A DNA stretch of 64,000 nt. Origin: Beijerinckiaceae bacterium. GTDB taxonomy: Bacteria > Pseudomonadota > Alphaproteobacteria > Rhizobiales > Beijerinckiaceae. The notes beneath the pieces were generated by a model. The model was given only the letters and a program-made list of their open reading frames with translations, was not told where the DNA came from and ran no database searches. The position numbers were made by a program, and so were the translations under genes. The stretch lies in contig WSYC01000013.1 of NCBI GenBank assembly GCA_009773635.1, positions 1 to 64,000 on the forward strand. Reading direction: 5' to 3'. How positions within the stretch are numbered: the first letter of the stretch is position 1; every line of letters begins with the position of its first letter. Of this stretch, positions 7,554-18,910 are shown one piece after another.

Positions 7554-7629
7554 TGGTGGAGCCAAGCGGGATCGAACCGCTGACCTCCTGCATGCCATGC
7601 AGGCGCTCTCCCAGCTGAGCTATGGCCCC
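7554..7629 (-). tRNA. tRNA-Ala (GGC anticodon)
   Basis: The minus strand folds into a complete 76-base cloverleaf. It has acceptor GGGGCCA paired with TGGCTCC, D stem GCTC/GAGC, anticodon stem CCTGC/GCAGG with loop ATGGCAT (anticodon GGC), T stem AGCGG/CCGCT with TTCGATC, discriminator A and an encoded CCA. Its 3' end faces the island, the usual side for integration by tyrosine recombinases, so the 3' half probably forms one attachment site. Confidence 0.95.
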
Positions 7630-7727
7630 ATTCCGTTCATGCTCTGGAAGCATGCGGCACCCGATCTGACGACCGGAGGCGCGGTTATTGTCACAAGACC
7701 AACCGCGCTGCAAGAGGATTTGTCACT

Positions 7728-7749
7728 CTTTCGCATCATGATGCGAAAG
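7728..7749. repeat. 22-bp perfect palindrome
   Basis: CTTTCGCATCA is followed directly by its exact complement, with no loop. It lies between the 5' end of tRNA-Ala and the 3' end of the FYDLN-acid gene. A perfect spacerless palindrome of this length is more like a protein-binding site than a terminator, and no T-run follows on either side. Confidence 0.6.
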
Positions 7750-7805
7750 CGAACCCGATCCGGGCGGGGCAGCACGCCCGGCGCCCGGCCAATTGGAAGG
7801 CAGCC

Positions 7806-10345
<2,540 letters not shown>

Positions 10346-10358
<13 letters not shown>

Positions 10359-10375
10359 ATTTGCAAAACCTGAAC
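10346..10375. repeat. 15-bp tandem duplication across the cmk stop
   Basis: TTGCAAAACCTGAA(T/C) occurs at 10346-10360 and 10361-10375. The first copy contains the cmk stop codon. It is a short slippage repeat. Confidence 0.7.
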
Positions 10376-10401
10376 CTGAAGTCTGCAACCGGAGCGGTTT
10401 G

Positions 10402-11091
10402 ATGGCAAATGTTCCAAAGGATTTCCACCCCGTTCCGCTCCCGGATTACGAGGAATACCCCGCAGCTGAGATGCTGGCGCGGGCCGAGGCCTTCCGGGCG
10501 ATGGTTGCGCGGCGGCATACGGTGCGGGATTTCTCATCGCGCCCCGTGCCGCGCGCGCTGATCGAAACCTGCCTGAGGGCAGCAGGCACTGCCCCGAACG
10601 GCGCGAACCACCAGCCCTGGCACTTCACGGTGATCGGCAATCCCGCGCTGAAGACACGCATTCGCGTGGCTGCCGAAGAGGAAGAGCGCGCCTTCTATGC
10701 CGGCAAGGCCGGCGAGGAATGGCTGAAGGCGCTGGCGCCGCTCGGCACCGACCCGAACAAACCGTTTCTGGAAGAAGCGCCTTGGCTCATCGCCATTTTC
10801 GGCGCGCGCTCCAGCGCTTCGGTCGATGGCGTGATGCGCAAGAACTACTACGTTCCCGAGAGCGTCTCGATCGCAACCGGCTTCCTGATCATGGCGCTGC
10901 ATCAGGCGGGGCTTGCGACCCTCACGCATACCCCGAGCCCGATGGGGTTCCTCAACGAGATCTGCCAGCGCCCGCCGAATGAGAAGCCTTACATTCTGCT
11001 GGTGACCGGCTATCCTGCCGTTGATGCCACCATCCCGCGCCACGCGCTGGACAAGAAGCCGCTTGAAGAAATCGCCAGCTTCCTGGAGTAG
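10402..11091 (+). CDS. Nitroreductase family protein, iodotyrosine-deiodinase-like
   Basis: The 229-residue FMN-binding protein has the nitroreductase start [16 protein letters not shown] and [13 protein letters not shown]. The lid region [20 protein letters not shown], then FLEEAPWLI and [16 protein letters not shown], resemble the iodotyrosine deiodinase subgroup more than nitroaromatic reductases. It may carry out reductive dehalogenation or reduce another aromatic substrate. ATG 10402 follows GGAG. It is not part of the aroA-cmk function; it heads a group of accessory genes between cmk and rpsA. Confidence 0.85.
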   Translation: MANVPKDFHPVPLPDYEEYPAAEMLARAEAFRAMVARRHTVRDFSSRPVPRALIETCLRAAGTAPNGANHQPWHFTVIGNPALKTRIRVAAEEEERAFYAGKAGEEWLKALAPLGTDPNKPFLEEAPWLIAIFGARSSASVDGVMRKNYYVPESVSIATGFLIMALHQAGLATLTHTPSPMGFLNEICQRPPNEKPYILLVTGYPAVDATIPRHALDKKPLEEIASFLE

Positions 11092-11098
11092 CCCTTTC

Positions 11099-11557
11099 AT
11101 GTTCACGATCAGACCCGGCGATTTCTCCGATCCGCGTGTCATCGCGCTGCTGACGCTGCATTTTACCGAGAACCGGGCGGTCACACCGGCGGGAAGCGCG
11201 CATGTGCTCGATCTCTCGGCGATGCAGGTGCCGGAGATTTCCTTCTGGACGATCTGGGACACCGATTCGCTGCTCGGCATGGGTGCGCTCAAGCGCATGA
11301 GTGCCGGGGATGGCGAGATCAAGTCCATGCGCACCACCAATGAGGCCAAGCGCAGAGGAGTCGCCAGCGTGATGCTGCGCCATATCATCGACGCCGCGCG
11401 CAAGGACGGGCTCGCCCGACTTTTCCTCGAAACCGGCTCGTTCGACTATTTTCGGCCCGCGCGCGAGCTCTATGCCCACCACGGCTTTGCCGAATGCGCG
11501 CCGTTTGCGGGCTATAAGCCAGACCCGAACTCGACCTTCATGATGCTCACGCTTTAG
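11099..11557 (+). CDS. GNAT family N-acetyltransferase
   Basis: A 152-residue single-domain acetyltransferase. The core LLGMGALKRM (strand 4), EIKSMRTTNEAKRRGVASVM (acetyl-CoA pyrophosphate loop of the R/Q-x-x-G-x-G/A type) and LFLETGSFDYFRPARELYAH are typical of the PsiE/YsnE-like branch. It transfers acetyl from acetyl-CoA to an unknown amine. ATG 11099 is 7 bases after the nitroreductase stop, so the two are probably co-transcribed. Confidence 0.85.
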   Translation: MFTIRPGDFSDPRVIALLTLHFTENRAVTPAGSAHVLDLSAMQVPEISFWTIWDTDSLLGMGALKRMSAGDGEIKSMRTTNEAKRRGVASVMLRHIIDAARKDGLARLFLETGSFDYFRPARELYAHHGFAECAPFAGYKPDPNSTFMMLTL

Positions 11558-11591
11558 AGACAATCGACGCCTTCAGGAAGGATATCTGCCC

Positions 11592-12182
11592 GTGCGCGAG
11601 AATGAGACCACCGGCATGCCGCCGGCAACAGACGCCGCGCTGGCCGTCATTACCATCGCCTATGTAGCGCTCGCCTATACGCAGGGCGGGCTCGATATTG
11701 CCCCGGAAACCGTGCTCGACTGGGGCGGCATCGTGCCGCTCAAGTGGCTCGACGGTGAATATTGGCGGCTGCTGACGGCAGGCTTCCTGCATTTCAGCCT
11801 GATGCACATCATGGCCAACGCGATCTGCCTGCTGGCATGGGGCGTGCCGCTGGAGCGCCTCTTCGGCAGCGTCCGGCTCGCTATCCTGCTGCTGGGCTCG
11901 ATCATCACGGGGTCGCTGGCATCGGTCCTGATGCGGCAGGAGCCGTTTGTCGGCGCGGGCGCCTCGGGCGGAACATCCGGGCTGCTCGGCGCGCTGTTCC
12001 TGCTCTGGCTGTGCCGGGTCATTCCCCTGCCCGCGTCGTTTTTCGTTATCAACATCGGGCTCAATGTCGCGATCACGCTGTTTGTGCCCGGCATCGACTG
12101 GCAGGCACACCTCGGCGGTTTTGTGGGCGGCGCGGCAATCGCCGGGCTGATGCTGCTCGCCGCACGCGGCACGCGCGGCTGA
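11592..12182 (+). CDS. Rhomboid family intramembrane serine protease
   Basis: The 196-residue protein has about six hydrophobic segments. The catalytic serine motif GASGGTSG is near residues 121-128, and the second catalytic residue, His in WQAHLGGFVGG, is in the last segments. The early motif HFSLMHIMAN (about 70-80) is the rhomboid H-x-x-x-H-x-x-x-N signature. It cleaves membrane protein substrates inside the bilayer. GTG 11592 follows AGGAAGGAT; a later ATG (11616) is possible. No substrate is suggested by its neighbours. Confidence 0.9.
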   Translation: MRENETTGMPPATDAALAVITIAYVALAYTQGGLDIAPETVLDWGGIVPLKWLDGEYWRLLTAGFLHFSLMHIMANAICLLAWGVPLERLFGSVRLAILLLGSIITGSLASVLMRQEPFVGAGASGGTSGLLGALFLLWLCRVIPLPASFFVINIGLNVAITLFVPGIDWQAHLGGFVGGAAIAGLMLLAARGTRG

Positions 12183-12188
12183 AGGCCT

Positions 12189-12440
12189 TCAAGGCATGCC
12201 AACCGGTTCATCCGGCGATGGCATCACCTCGTCCAAACCCGCCTCGAAGCTCAGGATATCGCCGGGCTGGCAGGCCAGCACCGTGCAGATTTTCGAGAGC
12301 GTCTCGAAGCGGATGCCCTTCACCTTGCCGGATTTGAGCAGCGAGAGATTGACCTCGCTGATGCCGATCTTCTCGGCGAGTTCGCGCGACCTCATCTTGC
12401 GGCGTGCGAGCATGACATCGAGCTGGACGATGATGGCCAT
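12189..12440 (-). CDS. XRE-family regulator paired with DUF2975
   Basis: A protein of about 83 residues that is essentially one Cro/C1 HTH: VQLDVMLARRKMRSRELAEK, then IGISEVNLSLLKSGKVKGIR. This is the YozG-like type that regularly accompanies DUF2975 membrane proteins. ATG 12440 is preceded by GAGGGG, which overlaps the DUF2975 stop, so expression is coupled. The pair probably acts as a small regulator plus membrane-partner module. Confidence 0.88.
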   Translation of the reverse strand: MAIIVQLDVMLARRKMRSRELAEKIGISEVNLSLLKSGKVKGIRFETLSKICTVLACQPGDILSFEAGLDEVMPSPDEPVGMP

Positions 12441-12452
12441 TCGCACATCCCC

Positions 12453-13022
12453 TCACACAAATCCGCGATTTTCGTCCGCGATCCGCGCGCCTTCGCTGAT
12501 CACATGCCCGAAGGCAAGAACGAACAGGCCGAACAACGCGATGATGAAATCATTGACCGACAGTGAAATCGCCAGATGTTTCTGGCCCGGCGGGTTTCCA
12601 AGCGTCAACGCCAGCACGAGAAACGTGCGCTCAAGCGCGGAAACGACACCGCCCGCGATAATCAGGTGTCCGATAACCGACATCAGCCGGGCATTGGTCT
12701 GATCCAGGATCACGCCGCGGGAAAACCGGCCAAACAACGTGCGGACCTTCAGCGCCACGAGAACAACGAGCGCAATGCCCGGCGCGAGCGCCAGCAGGAG
12801 CCGCAGCCGGATGCCGCCCAGCCCCCCGACAAGGTGGATCTGATCCGGGCCCACGCCGAGGTAGCCGGCTGCCTGGCGCGGAAACAGCAGCAAATATCCG
12901 CCTCCGAACACGGCCAGCGCGATGACGAGGACCGTGACAAGCGAGACGCCGGTGCTCAATCGATGCAGGGCCCTGTGGAGGCTCCCTGCTTCAGGCATCG
13001 GGCTCTGTATGGTGCTTTGCAT
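12453..13022 (-). CDS. DUF2975 membrane protein
   Basis: The 189-residue protein has four predicted membrane segments (about 27-48, 78-98, 113-130, 150-172), the layout of DUF2975. The family has no known activity but commonly lies directly upstream of a small XRE regulator, as here. Its N-terminus faces an AT-rich divergent promoter region (13023-13076). Confidence 0.82.
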   Translation of the reverse strand: MQSTIQSPMPEAGSLHRALHRLSTGVSLVTVLVIALAVFGGGYLLLFPRQAAGYLGVGPDQIHLVGGLGGIRLRLLLALAPGIALVVLVALKVRTLFGRFSRGVILDQTNARLMSVIGHLIIAGGVVSALERTFLVLALTLGNPPGQKHLAISLSVNDFIIALFGLFVLAFGHVISEGARIADENRGFV

Positions 13023-13041
13023 GGTGACGCCTTATTGCGGG

Positions 13042-13070
13042 TTGACATTTAATTTATGTAAAACGATAAG
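13042..13070 (+). promoter_or_regulatory. Sigma-70-like promoter for the lipoprotein gene
   Basis: A perfect -35 TTGACA (13042-13047), 17 bases, then GATAAG (13065-13070), in an AT-rich island of otherwise GC-rich DNA. Transcription would start near 13077, so the ATG at 13077 would be almost leaderless. The divergent DUF2975 gene starts at 13022, so the two promoters overlap. Confidence 0.6.
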
Positions 13071-13076
13071 AATTTT

Positions 13077-13697
13077 ATGTCAATCACCAATCAGCCAATC
13101 ATGAGAAATTCAATGACCAACGCGCTCCGCCTCTTTCGTATTCTCTATGCAGCCCTGCTCGGCGGCTTTCTTGCCGGCTGCTCGCACGTCCCGGTCACCT
13201 CGCTCCTTGCGATGTCCCGTATCAATTTCGAAACGACCGACCTTGTCGCGCTCCGGGCGGCCCTGCGCATTCCAAGCGCCTATCAGGCGCGGGAAAACCG
13301 CATGGTGGTCGAAATCAAGCAGGAGGGCCGCCCTGACTTGCGCGAGGAGTTCCCGCTCGAGCGCCTGACGAGCCCGGCTGAACTCGCGCTGCTGGGCGCC
13401 GAGAGGCGCGGCGGCACCGAGCTTGTCGCCTACAAGCTGCCGGAGGCCGCGATCCAGAAGTTCGAGGCGATCCGCGCCAGGTCTCTGGAGGCCAAGGCCG
13501 AGAAGCGCAAGGGCAGCCTCACGATCAAGCTGGAGCCGGATTTCTGCTACGTCAGCGAACCGCCGAAGGACAGTCTTGTCTTCTCGACCTATCTGCGGAC
13601 CTCGGAGACGAAGCAGTACGTGCCCGTGCTTGTCGATCTCGATGGTTTCTCCCGGAAGGACTTCGTCGAGAAGATCCGCGCCATGCAGAAATGCTGA
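13077..13697 (+). CDS. Hypothetical lipoprotein
   Basis: The 206-residue frame has a hydrophobic leader (ILYAALLGGFLAGC) ending in a lipobox LAGC, so the mature protein would be lipid-anchored. The soluble part contains INFETTDLVALRAALRIP and YVPVLVDLDGF; I do not recognise the family. Starts at 13077, 13101 and 13113 are all in frame. The inner ones give a more ordinary leader length and lie downstream of the promoter. Confidence 0.7.
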   Translation: MSITNQPIMRNSMTNALRLFRILYAALLGGFLAGCSHVPVTSLLAMSRINFETTDLVALRAALRIPSAYQARENRMVVEIKQEGRPDLREEFPLERLTSPAELALLGAERRGGTELVAYKLPEAAIQKFEAIRARSLEAKAEKRKGSLTIKLEPDFCYVSEPPKDSLVFSTYLRTSETKQYVPVLVDLDGFSRKDFVEKIRAMQKC

Positions 13698-13951
13698 GAC
13701 ACGTCGCCGGAGCGCGGGTTTTGCTTGCCGCAGAAGGCTTTTTTTGCTAGCTGCGGGCTCACCTTGCCTATCGGCTCCTGCTCGCAGGCCTGATGGCCGG
13801 GTTCAATATCGTCTCGACCTGTCGGTTTTACGCGCCGGCAATCCCTTCGGGGGTGGCATCTCCAGTGATTGAGATGGCTGGCAGGAAGAGGCGCACCCCA
13901 ACCAGACGTGCTGGCGCACAGCCCTCCAACCAGGGCGCTTTCGGAGTTTTA
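13698..13951 (+). other. Long rpsA leader region
   Basis: These 254 bases before rpsA hold no gene. A six-base stem CCGCAG/CTGCGG (13728-13733 and 13751-13756) encloses a T-rich loop. CGGAG lies 7-11 bases before the S1 start codon. Long leaders are common before S1 genes because S1 can repress its own translation, but no specific element is identified here. Confidence 0.4.
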
Positions 13952-15652
13952 ATGTCCGCTCACTTCAACCCCAGCCGCGAGGATTTCGCGGCGCTTCTCG
14001 AAGAGTCCTTCCTTTCCGCCGATACGGCTGAAGGTTCGGTGATCACCGGTACGGTGGTTGCGATCGAAAAGGACGTTGCTGTCATTGATATCGGCCTGAA
14101 GACGGAAGGCCGCGTTGCTCTCAAGGAATTTGCTGGTCCGAACCGCGATCAGGTCCTGAAAGTCGGCGATAAGGTCGAAGTTTACCTCGAGCGTGTCGAG
14201 AACGCGCTCGGTGAAGCGGTCATCAGCCGCGACAAGGCCCGCCGTGAAGAAAGCTGGGTCCGCCTCGAGAAGGCCTATGAAGCCAAGGAAAAGGTTTCGG
14301 GCACCATCTTCAATCAGGTCAAGGGCGGTTATACCGTTGATCTCGACGGCGCCGTGGCCTTCCTGCCGCGTTCGCAGGTGGATATCCGCCCGATCCGCGA
14401 TGTCGGCCCGCTGATGAACGTGCTCCAGCCGTTCGAGATCCTGAAGATGGATCGCCGCCGTGGCAACATCGTCGTCTCCCGCCGCACGGTTCTCGAAGAG
14501 ACCCGCGCCGGCCAGCGTCAGGAACTGGTGTCGAACCTTGAAGAAGGCCAGATCATCGACGGCGTGGTCAAGAACATCACCGATTACGGTGCGTTCGTGG
14601 ATCTCGGCGGCATCGACGGCCTCCTGCACGTGACCGATATCGCCTGGCGCCGCGTCAACCACCCGACCGAGGTGCTGACCGTGGGCCAGACCGTCAAGGT
14701 CAAGATCGTCAAGATCAACCAGGAAACCCATCGTATCTCGCTCGGCATGAAGCAGCTTCAGGGCAACCCCTGGGAAGGCATCGAGGCGAAGTACCCGGTC
14801 GAGGGCAAGTTCACCGGCCGCGTCACGAACATCACCGATTACGGTGCCTTCGTGGAACTGGAGCCGGGCATCGAAGGCCTGATCCACGTCTCCGAAATGA
14901 GCTGGACCAAGAAGAACGTTCACCCCGGCAAGATCCTGTCGACCTCGCAGGAAGTCGAAGTTCAGGTTCTCGAGGTCGACCCGACCAAGCGCCGCATCTC
15001 GCTCGGCCTGAAGCAGACGCTTCAGAACCCGTGGGAGAGCTTCATCGAGCGTCACCCGGTCGGCACGCTCGTCGAGGGCGAAGTCAAGAACAAGACCGAG
15101 TTCGGTCTCTTCATCGGCCTCGAAGGCGAAGTCGACGGCATGGTCCACCTGTCGGATCTCGACTGGAACCGCGCCGGCGAGCAGGTCATCGACGAGTTCA
15201 AGAAGGGCGACATGGTCAAGGCCATCGTTCTCGACGTCGATGTCGAGAAGGAGCGCATCAGCCTCGGCGTGAAGCAGGTTCAGGGCGATCCGTTCGCGGA
15301 TGCCGGCGACACCATCAAGCGTGGCGGTATCGTGACCTGCGAAGTCATCGAAGTGAAGGATGGCGGCCTCGAAGCCAAGATCGTCGGTTCGGATCTCACG
15401 ACCTTCATCAAGCGCGCGGAACTCGCGCGTGATCGTGGCGACCAGCGCCCGGACCGTTTCGCCGCCGGCGAGAAGTTCGACGCGCGCGTGATCCTGTTCG
15501 ACAAGAAGTCACGCAAGGTTCAGGTCTCGATCAAGGCGCTGGAAATGGCCGAGGAAAAGGAAGCCATGGCGGCTTACGGCTCGGCCGATTCGGGTGCCTC
15601 GCTTGGCGACATCCTCGGCGCCGCCCTCAAGAAGGCCGGCGAGAAGAAGTAA
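13952..15652 (+). CDS. rpsA: 30S ribosomal protein S1
   Basis: The 566-residue protein contains six S1 RNA-binding repeats, including VKNITDYGAFVDLGGIDGLL, VTNITDYGAFVELEPGIEGL and VKNKTEFGLFIGLEGEVDGM. It brings mRNAs to the 30S subunit. ATG 13952 (MSAHFNPSREDF) gives the family's standard N-terminus; the upstream in-frame stretch to 13793 is not coding-like. In relatives rpsA directly follows cmk, whereas here about 3.6 kb separates them. A strong terminator follows. Confidence 0.98.
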   Translation: MSAHFNPSREDFAALLEESFLSADTAEGSVITGTVVAIEKDVAVIDIGLKTEGRVALKEFAGPNRDQVLKVGDKVEVYLERVENALGEAVISRDKARREESWVRLEKAYEAKEKVSGTIFNQVKGGYTVDLDGAVAFLPRSQVDIRPIRDVGPLMNVLQPFEILKMDRRRGNIVVSRRTVLEETRAGQRQELVSNLEEGQIIDGVVKNITDYGAFVDLGGIDGLLHVTDIAWRRVNHPTEVLTVGQTVKVKIVKINQETHRISLGMKQLQGNPWEGIEAKYPVEGKFTGRVTNITDYGAFVELEPGIEGLIHVSEMSWTKKNVHPGKILSTSQEVEVQVLEVDPTKRRISLGLKQTLQNPWESFIERHPVGTLVEGEVKNKTEFGLFIGLEGEVDGMVHLSDLDWNRAGEQVIDEFKKGDMVKAIVLDVDVEKERISLGVKQVQGDPFADAGDTIKRGGIVTCEVIEVKDGGLEAKIVGSDLTTFIKRAELARDRGDQRPDRFAAGEKFDARVILFDKKSRKVQVSIKALEMAEEKEAMAAYGSADSGASLGDILGAALKKAGEKK

Positions 15653-15715
15653 GCCAGCGGGTGCAAGCCTCTGGCCGTCATGGCCGGGTTTAGCCCGGCC
15701 ATCCACGACTTTTCG

Positions 15716-15746
15716 AAAACCGGCGGAGCAATCCGCCGGTTTTTTG
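15716..15746 (+). terminator. Rho-independent terminator of rpsA
   Basis: AAAACCGGCGGA (15716-15727) pairs with its exact complement (15732-15743) across a four-base loop. A run of T starts in the 3' arm and continues to 15745. Confidence 0.9.
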
Positions 15747-15822
15747 TTGCCCGCTGTGCACAGGGGCGCGGCGGTGATGCATTCGGGCTGACGGTCCGGC
15801 AATATGGCCCTATAACCGCTCC

Positions 15823-18816
15823 ATGAGCACAGAAGCCCCCCGCATCAAGCAGCCCGGCCCAAGAGCACCCGGTCCCGGCGATCACGTCATCCTCGTCGAT
15901 GGCTCGTCTTTCGTTTTTCGGGCATATTTCCAGTCGATCCGGCAGGACCAGCGCTACAATTACCGCTCGGACAGGCTGCCGACCGGTGCGGTCCGCATTT
16001 TCGCGACCAAACTGGTGCAGTTCATCCGCGAGGGCGCGCGCGGCAAAAAGGCGACGCATCTCGCGATGATCTTCGACAAGTCCGAGGACAGCTTCCGAAA
16101 GGCGCTCTATCCGCTCTACAAGGCGAACCGCTCCGATCCGCCGGAGGACTTGATCCCCCAGTTCCCGCTGATGCGCGCCGTGGTGCGCGCCTTCGGCTAT
16201 GAACCCGTGGAAATGGCGAAATACGAGGCGGATGATCTCATCGCCACCTACGCCGGCGAGGCCGTGCGCGCAGGCGCTGAGGTCACCATCGTCTCCGCCG
16301 ACAAGGACCTGATGCAGCTCGTCGAGCCCGGCGTGGTGATGTATGACCCCGCCTCGGGCGAGCGCGAGGAGCGGCTGATCGGCGAGGCCGAAGTGCGCGA
16401 TTATTTCGGCGTCGGGCCGGAGCGGGTGGTTGATGTGCAATCGCTCGCGGGCGATTCCACCGATAATGTCCCCGGCGCGCCCGGCATCGGCGTGAAGACG
16501 GCGGCGCAACTCATCGAGGAATACGGCGATCTCGACACGCTGCTGGCCCGCGCGGGCGAGATCAAGCAGCCCAAGCGCCGGGAAACGCTCACCAACCCCG
16601 AGACGGTCGAGAAAATCCTCGTCTCACGCAAGCTTGTCACGCTGGTGCGGGATGTGCCGGTGGAAGCCCCGCTTGCCACGCTGGTTGCCCATGCGCCAAC
16701 CGCGACCGAGGCCGTCGCCTTCCTGAAAGCGATGGAATTCACGACACTGACCAAGCGTATCGCCGATCTCTATGGCGTCGATATCGACAAGATCGCCCCT
16801 GACCCTGCCTATGCCAAGGGAGCGGCGGGGGCCGAGCCGCCGGAAAGCCCCGCCATCCAGCAGGTGGGTGAAGGCTCTCAGGCCGAGGCCGTGATGGTGC
16901 CGGAGGGCGGCGTCGCCACCGGTCCGGCGGCGCTCGCCGCCACCCGCCTCGCCGCCTTGCGCGCGATGCCGGTGAAATTCGAGAACTACGAGACCGTCTC
17001 CACCCTTGAGGACCTCCATCGCTGGATCGCGGCCGCGCGCGAAAAGGGCGTCGTCGCCTTCGATACCGAGACGAACTCGCTCGACAGCCAGCAGGCTGAT
17101 CTTGTCGGGCTCTCGCTCGCCATTGAGCCGGGGCGGGGGGCCTATGTGCCGCTCCAGCACAGGAGCGGAGAAGGCCTGTTCGACAGCGGCATCAGCGCCG
17201 GGCAGATTCCCTTGCGCGACGCGCTCGCGGCGATCAAGCCGCTGCTGGAAGACGAGTCCGTCCTGAAAATCGGCCAGAACATCAAGTTCGACCTCAACGT
17301 GATGCACCAGCACGGCGTCGATATCCACCCGGTCGATGACACCATGCTGATCTCCTACGTGCTCGATGCCGGCGTGCACGGCCACGGCATGGACGAGCTC
17401 TCGACCCTCCATCTTCACCACAAGCCGATCCCGTTCTCGGAGGTCGCCGGCAAGGGCAAAGCGAGCGTCACCTTCGATCAGGTGCCGATCGACAAGGCGA
17501 CGGCCTATGCCGCCGAGGATGCCGATATCACGCTGCGACTCTGGCTGGCGCTGAAGCCGCGTCTTGCCGCCGAGGGCATGACCTCGGTGTACGAAACCCT
17601 CGAGCGCGGTATGCCCGATTGCCTTGCGAAGATGGAAGCGCGCGGCATCGCGATCGACCGGCAGATCCTCTCGCGCCTCTCCGGCGAATTCGCGCAGGGC
17701 ATGGCGCGGCTGGAAAGTGAAATCCACGCGCTCGCGGGCGAAACCTTCAATCTCGGTTCGCCCAAACAGCTCGGCGATCTCCTGTTCGGGAAAATGGGGT
17801 TGCCCGGCGGCAAGAAGACCCCCACCGGCGCATGGGCGACCGGCGCAGACGTTCTGGAAGACCTCGCGGCGCAAGGCCACGAACTCCCCGCGCGCCTGCT
17901 CGACTGGCGGCAGATGCAGAAGCTGAAATCGACCTATACCGACGCGCTGCCGACCTATCTGAACCCGAAGACCGGGCGCGTGCATACCTCGTTCTCGCTG
18001 GCCTCGACCACCACGGGGCGGCTCGCCTCGACCGAACCGAATATCCAGAACATTCCCGTGCGCAACGAGATGGGGCGGAAAATCCGCACCGCCTTCGTCG
18101 CCGAGCCGGGGCGGCTGCTGATTTCAGCGGATTACAGCCAGATCGAACTGCGCATTCTCGCGCATGTCGCGGAAATCCCGCAACTGAGGAAGGCCTTCGC
18201 TGATGGCATCGACATCCACGCGATGACGGCATCCGAGATGTTCGCCGTGCCGCTTTCCGAGATGACCAGCGAAATCCGGCGGCGGGCGAAGGCGATCAAC
18301 TTCGGCATCATCTACGGTATTTCCGCCTTCGGGCTGGCGAACCAGCTCTCGATCAGCCGCGAAGAAGCCGGCGCCTACATCAAGAAATATTTCGAGCGTT
18401 TTCCGGGCATCAGGGACTACATGGAGGCTGCCAAAGCCAAGGTGCGGGCGGATGGCTATGTCGAGACCATCTTCGGCAGAAAGTGCCATTTCCCCGGCAT
18501 CACCTCGAAAAACCCCTCCGAGCGGGCGTTCGTCGAGCGCGCGGCAATCAACGCGCCGATCCAGGGCTCGGCTGCGGATATCATCCGCCGGGCGATGATG
18601 AGGATGGATGCCGCATTGGCGCTCGCGAAATCCCCCGCCCAGATGCTGCTTCAGGTGCACGATGAACTCGTGTTCGAAGTGCCGGAAGCTGAAGCCGAAA
18701 AGGCGATCCCCGTGATCGCCCGTGTGATGGAGGATGCGCCGCATCCGCTGATGCAGCTGCGCGTGCCGCTCAGGGTCGATGTCCGTGCCGCCCGGAACTG
18801 GGACGAAGCGCACTGA
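15823..18816 (+). CDS. polA: DNA polymerase I
   Basis: The 997-residue enzyme has all three domains. The 5'-3' exonuclease lies at about 20-320 (VDGSSFVFRAYF, YEADDLIATYA). The 3'-5' proofreading exonuclease lies at about 395-585, with the metal-binding pair in FDTETNSLD intact. The polymerase lies at about 600-997 (SADYSQIELRILAHVA, RRRAKAINFGIIYGISAFG, QVHDELVFEV). It fills gaps in repair and removes Okazaki primers. Residues about 330-390 are a Pro/Ala-rich linker. It sits alone, with its own start 20-odd bases after a C/T-rich stretch. Confidence 0.98.
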   Translation: MSTEAPRIKQPGPRAPGPGDHVILVDGSSFVFRAYFQSIRQDQRYNYRSDRLPTGAVRIFATKLVQFIREGARGKKATHLAMIFDKSEDSFRKALYPLYKANRSDPPEDLIPQFPLMRAVVRAFGYEPVEMAKYEADDLIATYAGEAVRAGAEVTIVSADKDLMQLVEPGVVMYDPASGEREERLIGEAEVRDYFGVGPERVVDVQSLAGDSTDNVPGAPGIGVKTAAQLIEEYGDLDTLLARAGEIKQPKRRETLTNPETVEKILVSRKLVTLVRDVPVEAPLATLVAHAPTATEAVAFLKAMEFTTLTKRIADLYGVDIDKIAPDPAYAKGAAGAEPPESPAIQQVGEGSQAEAVMVPEGGVATGPAALAATRLAALRAMPVKFENYETVSTLEDLHRWIAAAREKGVVAFDTETNSLDSQQADLVGLSLAIEPGRGAYVPLQHRSGEGLFDSGISAGQIPLRDALAAIKPLLEDESVLKIGQNIKFDLNVMHQHGVDIHPVDDTMLISYVLDAGVHGHGMDELSTLHLHHKPIPFSEVAGKGKASVTFDQVPIDKATAYAAEDADITLRLWLALKPRLAAEGMTSVYETLERGMPDCLAKMEARGIAIDRQILSRLSGEFAQGMARLESEIHALAGETFNLGSPKQLGDLLFGKMGLPGGKKTPTGAWATGADVLEDLAAQGHELPARLLDWRQMQKLKSTYTDALPTYLNPKTGRVHTSFSLASTTTGRLASTEPNIQNIPVRNEMGRKIRTAFVAEPGRLLISADYSQIELRILAHVAEIPQLRKAFADGIDIHAMTASEMFAVPLSEMTSEIRRRAKAINFGIIYGISAFGLANQLSISREEAGAYIKKYFERFPGIRDYMEAAKAKVRADGYVETIFGRKCHFPGITSKNPSERAFVERAAINAPIQGSAADIIRRAMMRMDAALALAKSPAQMLLQVHDELVFEVPEAEAEKAIPVIARVMEDAPHPLMQLRVPLRVDVRAARNWDEAH

Positions 18817-18910
18817 GGCCCGTTCCGCTGCATCCCGATGTGCGGTTGCGCACATCGCGCGAAAGTAGATAATCGCATCGCAGCGGAGAGTTGTTTGGAC
18901 GGAGGTTGGC

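Noticed and set aside
13949-15148. 399-codon open frame opposite rpsA
   Set aside because: rpsA has six clear S1 repeats; the opposite frame mirrors its codon bias.
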